Of a DNA stretch of 23,632 nt, positions 1 to 7,214 are shown in pieces. Below the pieces are notes generated by a model that worked only from the letters and a program-made list of their open reading frames with translations, searched no databases and was not told where the DNA came from. Made by a program: the position numbers and the translations under genes. The DNA is taken from assembly GCA_003162615.1 (NCBI GenBank), contig PMNG01000084.1, forward strand, positions 1 through 23,632, in the 5' to 3' direction. The stretch's first letter is position 1. Each line of letters starts with the position of its first letter. This stretch comes from Methanothrix sp. (GTDB lineage Archaea > Halobacteriota > Methanosarcinia > Methanotrichales > Methanotrichaceae).

Positions 1-129
1 CTGAATGGAGAAGACGCCCACAAGGCCTTCTACGCTTCTGCCGGAGGCTGCCACATTAAAGATGGACGCGGTATAAATCGCCAGAATGCAGGCTGCGAGC
101 AACCATACCTCGGATTGAGATTCGGCCAC
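1..129 (-). CDS. N-terminal fragment of a predicted membrane protein (runs off the left edge)
   Basis: A minus-strand frame of 43 codons opens with GTG at 129 and stays open to base 1, so the C-terminal part lies outside the window. An in-frame TAA lies six codons upstream of the GTG, which makes this GTG the only common start available. After a short polar start (VAESQSE) the sequence becomes a hydrophobic stretch, WLLAACILAIYTASIF, that fits one transmembrane helix. Base composition is GC-rich like the neighbouring real genes, and it drops sharply just beyond the proposed start. No clear Shine-Dalgarno sequence is visible. The gene would be divergent from pycB. The family cannot be named from 43 residues. 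Confidence 0.5.
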   Translation of the reverse strand, partial: MAESQSEVWLLAACILAIYTASIFNVAASGRSVEGLVGVFSIQ

Positions 130-774
130 CTGAATAGATGTTACTTACCGGACCATAAAACTTTCCACCTATTGTATGATCCTGCTAGAGTATAATGATA
201 GCCAAGATGGATGGAACATAAAGATGGATAGGACACCAAAGTTCGGTGAAAATTTCGTGTGATTTCGAGGGCTTAGAAGACATTCTCACGTTAGATTTTC
301 GAGATAATTCTGCGGATATTCTGCGCAAGACAGGCCACCTTCATCAATGGTTTTCAATTGAAGGCAGAGAATAACAATATATCAACGTATTTACGTAAAA
401 TAAAATCTGGTATCGGCATAATCCAACCAAAATGAGCCTAATAGATTTGATCTTCCATGGATTTACGGATTATTTGATATCAGCCGGAATTTATAGATCT
501 CAAAAGATTCCATTCCAGTAGCCTTATATAACACATAATTGGTTCAGCTGGAGAATTAAGATCAAACTATGCTTCCCCCGAATGCTCCATAGTGAGAGGC
601 GTTTCGAGCTGTGGGCGTTGGGGCCGTAGCAGAAGTCAGTCATAAGGGATAAAGCCCGACCGGGCTGCCGAGTTATCGAAGTCCAGGATTGCGGAGAGAT
701 GATCAGTTCATGTTGCCGGAGTTCGATGGTCGAATGTGTTTTAAAGACGAGGGACCGTATAGGAGAAGATCTTC
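130..774. other. Long divergent intergenic region upstream of pycB
   Basis: About 645 nt separate the left-edge gene from pycB. Bases 130-560 are AT-rich and carry several TATA-like stretches, for example around 190-200 and 376-400. Bases 560-774 are richer in GC and may be a long pycB leader; a short palindrome (AGCCCG, 2-nt spacer, CGGGCT) lies at 653-666. A strong ribosome binding site, AGGAG at 761-765, serves pycB. One protein-like 42-codon frame begins with GTG at 246 and ends with TAA at 372-374, but I cannot assign it. I see no tRNA, CRISPR or transposon end here. Confidence 0.5.
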
Positions 775-2490
775 ATGGGCAGGGTAAAGCTTACTGAAAC
801 GGCTTTTAGGGATGCTCACCAGTCTCTTCTGGCTACCAGGATGCGGACCAGGGATATGCTACCCATAGCGGAGAAAATGGACCAGGTCGGGTTCTTCTCG
901 ATTGAGATGTGGGGTGGCGCTACCTTCGATACCTGCATCCGTTATCTGAACGAAGACCCCTGGGAACGCTTGCGTGCGCTGAAGAAAGCAATGCCCAATA
1001 CGCCGATGCAGATGCTTCTTCGCGGACAGAACCTGGTTGGGTATAGGCACTATGCCGACGATTTGGTGGACAAGTTCGTTGAGAGGTCTGCCAAGAACGG
1101 CGTTGACATTTTCAGGATCTTCGACGCAGTCAACGATATCAGGAACATGGAGCGTTCAATAAAGGCCGCCAAGCTCGCCGGCGCTCACGTCCAGGGTGGA
1201 ATCAGCTACACCATCAGTCCGGTTCACACCATCGAGCAGTTTGCGGACTTCGCAGTCCGCCTGGCAGAGCTAGGCTGCGACTCCATCTGCATAAAAGATA
1301 TGGCAGGGTTGATCACTCCTCAGAACGCCTATGACCTGATCCGGGCGATCAAGAAGGATGTCAGCCTGCCAATAAACCTACACACTCACTGCACCAGCGG
1401 CATGGCCCAGATGAGCTATTTCTACGCCTGCCAGGCTGGCGTGGACATACTGGATACGGCCATCTCGCCTCTTTCCGGGGGCACCTCCCAGCCCTCGACC
1501 GAGAGCGCGGTTGCAGCCCTGGTAGGCACTCCCTTTGCCACTGGCCTAGACCTGGAGCTTCTGACGGAGATCAAGAGGTACTTCGAGAAGCTCGTAGAGG
1601 TATACGCCCCTGTCTTCAATCCGATATCGGCTCGTGTGGACACCAACGTTCTTGCATACCAGGTTCCTGGAGGAATGCTCTCCAATCTGGTCTCGCAGCT
1701 TATTGAACAGAAGGCCCTGGACAGATATGAGGAAGTCTTGGCCGAGATTCCCAAAGTCCGGGAAGACCTGGGATACCCGCCGCTTGTAACGCCGACCAGC
1801 CAGATCGTTGGCACCCAGGCAGTGCTGAACGTCATGACAGGAGATCGGTACAAGATGGTTCCCAAAGAGGTCAAGGACTACGTGAAAGGGCTGTATGGAA
1901 AAAGCCCGGCCATGATAGACCCGAAGGTTAGGCTCAAGGTCCTATGCGACGAGGAGCCCATAACCGTCCGACCTGCCGATCTTCTGCCCCCGGAGTACGA
2001 GGCTGCCAGGAAAGCGGTCGATGCCCTATGCCTGGCCAAGAAAGAGGAGGACTACCTGACCTACGCCCTCTACCCCCAGGTGGCCCTGAAGTTCTTGCAG
2101 GGCGAAGCTGTGGAGGAGCCGCTTGTCAAGAAGCAGCCCGCTTCTGCTGGTGCGACTGCCGAGCAGATCAAAGGCGGCCAGCCGATGGCCTTCGATGTGG
2201 AGGTCGATGGAGAAGCCTACCTGGTAAAGGTGGCTCCGGCAGGAATGACCATCCAGGAGTCCCAGCCCAAGGCTCCCACCGATGGAGTTACAGTGCCCAT
2301 GCAGGGTGTGATCATCAGGTATACGGTGAAGAAAGGGGACAAGGTGGCCAAGGGTAACGCAGTTGCCGTTCTAGAGGCCATGAAGATGGAGAACAACGTC
2401 CTGGCCAACAAGGAAGGAACCATCAAGGAGATCTACGTCAAGGAAGGGACAACGGTCACTCCGGGCGACGTCCTGATGTCCATAGATTAA
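775..2490 (+). CDS. pycB: Pyruvate carboxylase subunit B (carboxyltransferase plus biotin carrier)
   Basis: This subunit transfers the carboxyl group from carboxybiotin to pyruvate, making oxaloacetate for anabolism in the cytoplasm. The 571-residue product has the usual archaeal PycB architecture. Residues 1 to about 280 form a DRE-TIM carboxyltransferase barrel with the metal-site motif FRDAHQS (Asp13), the carboxylated Lys of ICIKDMAG (Lys174) and the metal-binding HTH (His203, His205). The PYC/OADA conserved region follows to about 440. The C-terminal biotinyl domain carries EAMKMEN, with Lys537 as the biotinylation site. The ATG is set 9 nt behind AGGAG. Oxaloacetate decarboxylase alpha subunit has similar domains, but no membrane beta/gamma subunits lie nearby. 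The biotin carboxylase subunit PycA, often adjacent in methanogens, is not beside it here. Confidence 0.94.
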   Translation: MGRVKLTETAFRDAHQSLLATRMRTRDMLPIAEKMDQVGFFSIEMWGGATFDTCIRYLNEDPWERLRALKKAMPNTPMQMLLRGQNLVGYRHYADDLVDKFVERSAKNGVDIFRIFDAVNDIRNMERSIKAAKLAGAHVQGGISYTISPVHTIEQFADFAVRLAELGCDSICIKDMAGLITPQNAYDLIRAIKKDVSLPINLHTHCTSGMAQMSYFYACQAGVDILDTAISPLSGGTSQPSTESAVAALVGTPFATGLDLELLTEIKRYFEKLVEVYAPVFNPISARVDTNVLAYQVPGGMLSNLVSQLIEQKALDRYEEVLAEIPKVREDLGYPPLVTPTSQIVGTQAVLNVMTGDRYKMVPKEVKDYVKGLYGKSPAMIDPKVRLKVLCDEEPITVRPADLLPPEYEAARKAVDALCLAKKEEDYLTYALYPQVALKFLQGEAVEEPLVKKQPASAGATAEQIKGGQPMAFDVEVDGEAYLVKVAPAGMTIQESQPKAPTDGVTVPMQGVIIRYTVKKGDKVAKGNAVAVLEAMKMENNVLANKEGTIKEIYVKEGTTVTPGDVLMSID

Positions 2491-2570
2491 GACTGGGCGA
2501 GATAGGATTGGTATTGGAGACACCTTCAGGGCAAGCAGGACATCGTAAGAAGCAATCGTAAAGCCATTAA

Positions 2571-2578
2571 TTTATAAA
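2571..2578 (+). promoter_or_regulatory. TATA box of argB
   Basis: TTTATAAA lies 53-60 nt before the argB GTG in the 140-nt gap after pycB. A transcript starting about 25 nt downstream would have a leader of roughly 30 nt that includes the AGGAG ribosome binding site at 2618-2622. This argues that argB has its own promoter and is not simply co-transcribed with pycB. Confidence 0.55.
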
Positions 2579-2630
2579 GCAAGGCCGAAGATCGGGTAAT
2601 AAGGAGTTTACAAGAATAGGAGCAACGAAG

Positions 2631-3506
2631 GTGTCCGTCAAGAGAGAACAGGTGCTCATCGAGGCTTTGCCTTACATTCGCGAGTTCTACGACTCTGTCA
2701 TGGTGGCCAAGATCGGCGGCTCCATCATGTCCGACAAGGCAGTCCTGGAGGATTTCATCCAGGACATCGTCCTTCTCAGGTACATCGGCATACATCCGGT
2801 CATCGTCCACGGCGGAGGCCCGGAGATCTCCGAGGCCATGGAGAGGTTCGGCAAGAAGGCTGAGTTCGTGGGCGGCCTGCGGGTCACGGACAAGGAGACT
2901 CTGCAGATAGCCCGCATGGTCCTCCTGGGCAACATCAACGCCGAGCTTGTCTCTCTGATCGGCAAGTACGGCGGTAAGGGCATCGGCCTCTCAGGCCAGG
3001 ACGGCATGTTCCTCAAGGCCAAGAAGAAGGCACCTGTCAAAATTCAGGGAAGGGAGCCCGTGGACCTGGGCTGGGTAGGCGACGTGGAGTCCGTCAACCC
3101 GGAGATCATCATGATCACCGCGGGCAAGGGCTACATCCCCGTCATCTCGCCAATTGCCGTGGACGGTGAAGGCAACAACCTGAACGTGAACGCCGACACA
3201 GCAGCCGGGGCCATCGCCATTGCTATGCACGCCAAGAAGTTCATCTCCATAACCGATGTCGAAGGCGTCCGGATGGACCCGAGCGACCCGAAATCTGTTA
3301 TCTCCGAGTTTCCTGTCTCAGACTTCGAGCGGCTGGTCGAGGACGGCGTTATCAAGGGCGGCATGATCCCCAAGGTGGAAGCCTGCGTTCGGACGGTGGA
3401 GGGCGGTGTGGAGAAGGCCCACATCATCGACGGCAGGAAGCCGCACGCCATACTGCTGGAGCTGCTGACGGACGAAGGGATTGGGACGATGATACGCAGG
3501 AAATAA
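2631..3506 (+). CDS. argB: Acetylglutamate kinase
   Basis: The product phosphorylates N-acetyl-L-glutamate with ATP, the second step of arginine (ornithine) synthesis. It is a 291-residue amino-acid-kinase fold protein, full length for the family. Visible motifs are the N-terminal phosphate-binding VAKIGGS (residues 25-31), the substrate loop VHGGGPEI (59-66), VGGLRVTD (80-87) and the Asn-rich NLNVNADTAAGA segment. The start is GTG, with AGGAG 8 nt upstream. The gene follows pycB on the same strand but has its own TATA box. No other arg genes are present in the window. Confidence 0.96.
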   Translation: MSVKREQVLIEALPYIREFYDSVMVAKIGGSIMSDKAVLEDFIQDIVLLRYIGIHPVIVHGGGPEISEAMERFGKKAEFVGGLRVTDKETLQIARMVLLGNINAELVSLIGKYGGKGIGLSGQDGMFLKAKKKAPVKIQGREPVDLGWVGDVESVNPEIIMITAGKGYIPVISPIAVDGEGNNLNVNADTAAGAIAIAMHAKKFISITDVEGVRMDPSDPKSVISEFPVSDFERLVEDGVIKGGMIPKVEACVRTVEGGVEKAHIIDGRKPHAILLELLTDEGIGTMIRRK

Positions 3507-3510
3507 GATC

Positions 3511-3520
3511 ATTATTTTTT
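3511..3520 (+). terminator. T-tract terminator after argB
   Basis: ATTATTTTTT begins 5 nt after the argB stop codon. Archaeal transcription usually ends at such T-runs without a hairpin. The position between convergent genes fits. Confidence 0.4.
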
Positions 3521-3551
3521 GTTAAACCATAAGCTACTCGTTTGGATTGAT

Positions 3552-4142
3552 TTATCTGTCCTCGGATAGTCTCAGTTCATCGCCACAAAATTCCTTTTTT
3601 ACATCTTCTAACTCAAGACAAGAAGCGAGAACCAGCAATGAAATCTCAACGAGTTGAGTATCTCTCTTTGGATCGACCGGCCATTCATTATTCCGATACT
3701 TCCCGCCATGAAATAAATTATTCCGTACAATTTTTATTAATCTAATTATCCAACAGATATCACAATCAGAAGGACAACTTGAGGGACAACAACGACTTTT
3801 TGGCTCTCTTTTAGGAAGTCTCCAATCAATTCCTTTAACCGTGCGTATTTGCTCCTTGGGCAGATTATCTGGGTTCAATAGATAATCCGCATTTCTTTTT
3901 ATCTTTTTCGCAGTTTCTGGATTTGATATAAGCTTAGGACACAGGACTTTCTTGCAAAAATTAATCCAATCAGCAGAAGCCTTTTCCGATTTCTTCAAAT
4001 ATTGATTGCGTTTTAAGGCATATTCGAATCGGGAAAATACTACAAAAAATTCGATTGCTAATTGTTGATCTGGCCCGAGAACTTCAAATATACTTTCACT
4101 TAAATCTGAAATTCGCTTTCCTTCTTCCGGCGTCAAAGTCAA
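3552..4142 (-). CDS. HEPN-superfamily-like hypothetical protein (possible RNase or toxin)
   Basis: The 196-residue product is mainly helical and resembles a widespread uncharacterised family with the N-terminal signature FSRFEYALKRNQYL (residues 36-49). Near the C-terminus lies VRNNLFHGGKY, with Arg140-Asn141-x3-His145, matching the HEPN ribonuclease signature Rx4-6H. Between them is an unusual Cys-rich insert, RCCPSSCPSDCDIC (residues 117-130), that could bind metal. The start is read as TTG at 4142 because GGTGA sits a few nt upstream. A decayed frame resembling a nucleotidyltransferase ends 4 nt before this start, suggesting a former two-gene toxin-antitoxin-like unit. Actual RNase activity is inference, and the protein could instead be a non-toxic HEPN relative. 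Confidence 0.6.
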   Translation of the reverse strand: MTLTPEEGKRISDLSESIFEVLGPDQQLAIEFFVVFSRFEYALKRNQYLKKSEKASADWINFCKKVLCPKLISNPETAKKIKRNADYLLNPDNLPKEQIRTVKGIDWRLPKREPKSRCCPSSCPSDCDICWIIRLIKIVRNNLFHGGKYRNNEWPVDPKRDTQLVEISLLVLASCLELEDVKKEFCGDELRLSEDR

Positions 4143-4146
4143 CCAA

Positions 4147-4344
4147 TCACCTTAATAGATTCCCAATATGTATAGCGTCTACAAAGCTAACAGTCTCTGA
4201 TTGCCAAGGCAGATTGCTATTGATCATGACTTCCTCCAGTTCGCTGACCCGGAGCGAAGCTAAACAACTATCGTGCCCATCTTGCGGGTCTATCCATCTT
4301 TATACATAGCCAGAATGGCTCAAAACCACCTTCAGCTTCATCAT
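4147..4344 (-). pseudogene. Decayed frame resembling a minimal nucleotidyltransferase (MNT)
   Basis: Reading down the minus strand from ATG at 4344 gives 14 residues (MMKLKVVLSHSGYV), one in-frame TAA at 4300-4302, then 50 more residues in the same frame ending with TGA at 4147-4149. The second part includes HDSCLA followed by SELEEVMINSNLPW. That order recalls MNT proteins, where an SDxDLA-type catalytic segment precedes a helix ending in (D/N)LPW, but the second catalytic Asp is replaced by Cys. The frame lies directly upstream of the HEPN-like gene, the usual partner of MNT proteins. Alternatively only a 26-residue ORF starting at ATG 4227 is translated, since GGAGG lies 5 nt before that ATG. 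The similarity is from memory of family patterns and has not been searched. Confidence 0.35.
4299..4308 (-). promoter_or_regulatory. TATA-like box upstream of the MNT-like remnant and HEPN gene
   Basis: On the minus strand TATGTATAAA lies about 75 nt before the ATG at 4227. Transcription from it would start near 4275 and could cover the short ORF and the HEPN-like gene. It also falls inside the proposed pseudogene, so it may be fortuitous. Confidence 0.3.
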
Positions 4345-4352
4345 TCCTCGAC

Positions 4353-4790
4353 CTAGAACATATTGTTATCGAAAGCTGTAAAAGCCAGAGTTGATAGTCT
4401 CTTGTCCTGCATGCCGGAAGCTCCTAATTTAACTGGCGCGTTATCGGTTGTCGTATTTACTGGGCTATCGATTGCACGGCTGACTGCAGAGCTGTTCTGA
4501 CTTACATTGCCTTTGTTGGTTTGGTTAATGGATGTGGTATTTGATAGAGTCTCCTGCAAGAGAGATTTTGCAGGCAATATCGTTTGATGGTTGCCGAGGT
4601 CGTCTCTGACAAACTCATCATAGCTGGGCATGTCAATGTCGACTGCCGGGTCGCCCAAGAAGTCGTAAGATGAACCTCCGCCGAGTGAACAAGGTCCTCC
4701 TCCGCAGCCTCCTCTAGCGTGAGGAAGATAGATGGCGATGGATGATAAGACCAGCAGAAACAAAATCGAATGCCTAAAACCAATCCCCAT
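4353..4790 (-). CDS. Small secreted Gly/Cys-rich protein with N-glycosylation sequons
   Basis: This 145-residue protein begins with a positively charged stretch and hydrophobic core (RHSILFLLVLSSIAIYL), a Sec-type signal peptide likely cleaved near LPHARG at about residue 27. The mature protein starts with a Gly/Cys cluster, GGCGGGPCSLGGG, and then SYDFLGDPAVDIDMPSYDEF, an acidic segment. The region from about 83 to 113 holds NTT, NQT, NVS, NSS and NTT sequons for archaeal N-glycosylation. I cannot assign a function; an extracytoplasmic or cell-surface role is inferred. The ATG has no clear ribosome binding site. A minus-strand TATA-like CTTATAAAT at about 4868-4876 would give a leader of roughly 55 nt. 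Confidence 0.6.
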   Translation of the reverse strand: MGIGFRHSILFLLVLSSIAIYLPHARGGCGGGPCSLGGGSSYDFLGDPAVDIDMPSYDEFVRDDLGNHQTILPAKSLLQETLSNTTSINQTNKGNVSQNSSAVSRAIDSPVNTTTDNAPVKLGASGMQDKRLSTLAFTAFDNNMF

Positions 4791-5133
4791 AGTCTACTAG
4801 AATTAGAGGCTGCGATTATAAGCCCTTCGATGGTTTGATGGAACTCAGCCGAGGCTATTGCAAAGTGATTTATAAGTACAAGCGTCAACACATACGTTCA
4901 CGCTCTGCCAAACAGAACAATAACCATAACAGAAGAGTTTATAACATACTGAAGACCGAAAAGGAAGAATCAGAGCTTTTCGGAGGTTATTATCAAGATT
5001 TCACTTCCAAAATGAAACTTCTGAGATCCTGGATGAGATTGGTCAAGACGACGCTCTGCCGAATAGCATTGAGGCAGCATCCGAAGAATTGCGTCGCTCC
5101 AAAATACGAGATCAATCGAATTGAAACATCGTC
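4791..5133. other. Intergenic region with weak protein-like frames
   Basis: The 343-nt gap between two minus-strand genes holds the promoter of the secreted protein gene. On the plus strand two overlapping frames look partly protein-like: one around 4937-5015 and another around 4945-5124, the latter including EILDEIGQDDALPNSIEAAS and ending with TGA at 5122-5124. Neither has a convincing start, so a decayed gene is possible but unproven. I see nothing else here. Confidence 0.3.
4868..4876 (-). promoter_or_regulatory. TATA box of the small secreted protein gene
   Basis: The minus strand reads CTTATAAAT, about 80 nt before the ATG at 4790. It is the best TATA match in the gap upstream of that gene. 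Confidence 0.35.
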
Positions 5134-6207
5134 TCAAGGTTTATAGCTGCACTTCTCCCGCCCCCTCTCCTTTGAATCCTTCAGCACCCGTGGCCTTGAA
5201 CCGATGGCCCATTTTATTCTTGACTCCGGCAGCTCGAACTCGGCCACCACAGGAGCGTGGTCGGACTCGGGATAGAATATCCTTGGAGTGAAGACGATCG
5301 ACTCATCGTGTAAAAGCTCGTTATGCACCTCCGAGCCCCGGAAGTAAGCAAGCAAGGTCCGCGAGACGAGAATATGATCAAGCATCTTGCCCTTGCCGTT
5401 GTGCAGGAACGAGTACCTGGCAGGCTCGGGGATGTTGCGCTCTGTAGGCACCATAACCCTCATGGCCAAGTCCATGTTTCCGGTGTTCTCAACATCGCCC
5501 CTTATCGCCTCGATGGCCACCTCGTCGAACTCCTCGTTGAAGTCGCCGCACACGACGATCAGGGCTGATGGGTCATCGTCGAAGAGCTTGTCGATGAGCA
5601 TCCTGGTCTCCAGGGCCTGGCCGATGCGCTTCATGCTGGAGATGAAGACGCCTTCAGCCCAGCCGGAGGCCGTCTTCCAGGTGTGTTCATCGAGCTTATG
5701 GCCGGGTATACTGGTGGGCCGCCGGGACTTCAGGTGGAGGTTGATCACGTCCAGGACCATGTTGTTATCCACCCTGACCTTCACGTGGAGTATTGGCCGC
5801 TCCCAGGAAACCTCCTTTGCTTCAGTCTCCTCCGGCTGGGCAGTCACCTTTTGGTATCGAGGAGATGGCGCGTAGGAGTGCATGTACTGATGGCTCTCGA
5901 CGATCTCGTAGCGGCTAAGGATCACCAGGTTTCGGCTCTCGTAGACCTGGCTGGTGCCCGCTATGGTGGTGGAAAACCTGTGGTAGCCTTCGTAGAGAGT
6001 AGACTGCAGGAGCTTGTTCAAAGCGGTAAGGTGCAGCCGGCCGTGCTCATCTTGGCCGCATACCTCCTGGAGGCAAAGGATATCGGCATTGAGCCTTACA
6101 AGCTGCGGGCGCATGATGGGAATTCGCTTGTCTAAGGTGGGCATGCGCCCGAGCTTATCATCGAGGTTCAGCAGATTGAAGGTGGCAATGCGAAGGCTGG
6201 TAGGCAT
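5134..6207 (-). CDS. Endonuclease/exonuclease/phosphatase (EEP) family protein
   Basis: This 357-residue protein has the full set of EEP (exonuclease III/DNase I-like) motifs: ATFNLLNL with Asn11, LQEV with the metal-binding Glu48, INLHLKSRR with His158, VVCGDFNEE with Asp222 and Asn224, LDHILVS, and a final SDHAPV with the catalytic Asp-His pair. It should be a Mg2+-dependent phosphodiesterase or phosphatase acting on nucleic acid or another phosphoester; the substrate cannot be told from sequence. No signal peptide is visible, so it is probably cytoplasmic. The ATG is preceded by GGAG on the minus strand. It lies 64 nt downstream of the MBL-fold gene and may share its transcript. The basic C-terminal tail after residue 330 looks like a lineage-specific extension. 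Confidence 0.88.
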   Translation of the reverse strand: MPTSLRIATFNLLNLDDKLGRMPTLDKRIPIMRPQLVRLNADILCLQEVCGQDEHGRLHLTALNKLLQSTLYEGYHRFSTTIAGTSQVYESRNLVILSRYEIVESHQYMHSYAPSPRYQKVTAQPEETEAKEVSWERPILHVKVRVDNNMVLDVINLHLKSRRPTSIPGHKLDEHTWKTASGWAEGVFISSMKRIGQALETRMLIDKLFDDDPSALIVVCGDFNEEFDEVAIEAIRGDVENTGNMDLAMRVMVPTERNIPEPARYSFLHNGKGKMLDHILVSRTLLAYFRGSEVHNELLHDESIVFTPRIFYPESDHAPVVAEFELPESRIKWAIGSRPRVLKDSKERGREKCSYKP

Positions 6208-6271
6208 CGGTCCTCTCCTGTTAAGTAAAATGTCTGTCTTGGCGGTTTATCTTTATGGTCTATCTTATGGT

Positions 6272-7144
6272 CTAATCTTGCAGCAGGTCTGAATGGTTTC
6301 GAACCTTCAGGTTGGCCTGGAAAGACCTGGAAATCATTGGATTTGCCATCGTCTCCGGCATTCCTAGCTCATTCAGAACGCCTTTGGTCAAATCCATTAA
6401 ATCAAGCGTTGGCTGCTCTCTTGAGATCTTGATAACCGCCTCGTGGATGCGCTGGAGATAACGCAGGCTTTCGTCCATGATCCGGTATGCCTGTCCCCCA
6501 TCCCTGGGCGGGTCCCAGGCGGCAAGCAGAACCTCGATTCCAACGATAGCCTTCAGCCTCTTGATGGATTTGACGGATGCCTGGGGATCGTCGTAGACGG
6601 GCATTTCCCCCGGCAGCGGAATGGCGTCTCCGGAGAAGAGCACCCCTTCTTCCGCCAGCCACAATGAGATCGAGCCTTCGGAGTGGCCTGGAGTGTGAAT
6701 GACTTCCAGACTTAGGCTGTCGCCCAAATCCAGAATGTCTCCTTCCTTGAGGGCACGGTCAACTTTGACTGAACCTCCAACCAAAGAATGAAAGCCTGGG
6801 ACCGGACGCTCTCTGGATTGCAGGTCAACATCTTCGATCCAGGCTTTCTCGGACACGTGCGCCGCAACGGCACAGCCGGATGCCTCTTTTATGGCCAGGG
6901 CGGATCCGATGTGATCGGGATGAGAATGGGTCAGGACGAGCAGCGAAATATCCTCGGGCCGCCTTCCCGTTTTCCTGAGATAATCGAAAACGAATTGCTC
7001 AGAGGATGCGACTCCGCTATCGATGAGACAGATCTTCTCGCCATAGATTAGGTAAACGTAAACAAACCGCGGGACCTTCAGGCCAGATTTGTCTGTAATC
7101 TGGAAGGTGACCTTTAGTGCGTGAATTTTGTCAGAGATCTGCAT
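6272..7144 (-). CDS. Metallo-beta-lactamase-fold hydrolase
   Basis: The 290-residue product carries the MBL signature THSHPDHIG (His73, His75, Asp77, His78), the second metal His in HTPGHSEGS and the bridging Asp in LFSGDAIP. These are the dinuclear zinc or iron ligands of the superfamily. The C-terminal 90 residues form a helical region of the kind seen in MBL proteins related to glyoxalase II or hydroxyacylglutathione hydrolase. The substrate is unknown: thioester, phosphodiester and lactone hydrolysis are all possible. The start is ATG at 7144. The gene sits between the Trm5-like gene (70 nt upstream) and the EEP gene (64 nt downstream), all on the minus strand. Confidence 0.87.
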   Translation of the reverse strand: MQISDKIHALKVTFQITDKSGLKVPRFVYVYLIYGEKICLIDSGVASSEQFVFDYLRKTGRRPEDISLLVLTHSHPDHIGSALAIKEASGCAVAAHVSEKAWIEDVDLQSRERPVPGFHSLVGGSVKVDRALKEGDILDLGDSLSLEVIHTPGHSEGSISLWLAEEGVLFSGDAIPLPGEMPVYDDPQASVKSIKRLKAIVGIEVLLAAWDPPRDGGQAYRIMDESLRYLQRIHEAVIKISREQPTLDLMDLTKGVLNELGMPETMANPMISRSFQANLKVRNHSDLLQD

Positions 7145-7214
7145 AATTATGCCTCATTATTTCTGCTACTATTTTCTCCAATTCGTCTTCTATTCTTCTA
7201 CCGTTTTCCGCAAC

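Noticed and set aside
1422..1874. A 150-codon minus-strand ORF inside pycB
   Set aside because: It is antisense to conserved carboxyltransferase sequence and shows no domain or start signal.
4300..4302. The in-frame stop in the nucleotidyltransferase-like frame as a recoded codon
   Set aside because: It is TAA. Pyrrolysine uses TAG and selenocysteine uses TGA, so recoding is unlikely and decay is simpler.
4055..4309. An 84-codon plus-strand ORF
   Set aside because: It has no recognisable features and overlaps the start of the HEPN-like gene and the nucleotidyltransferase-like frame, both of which read better.
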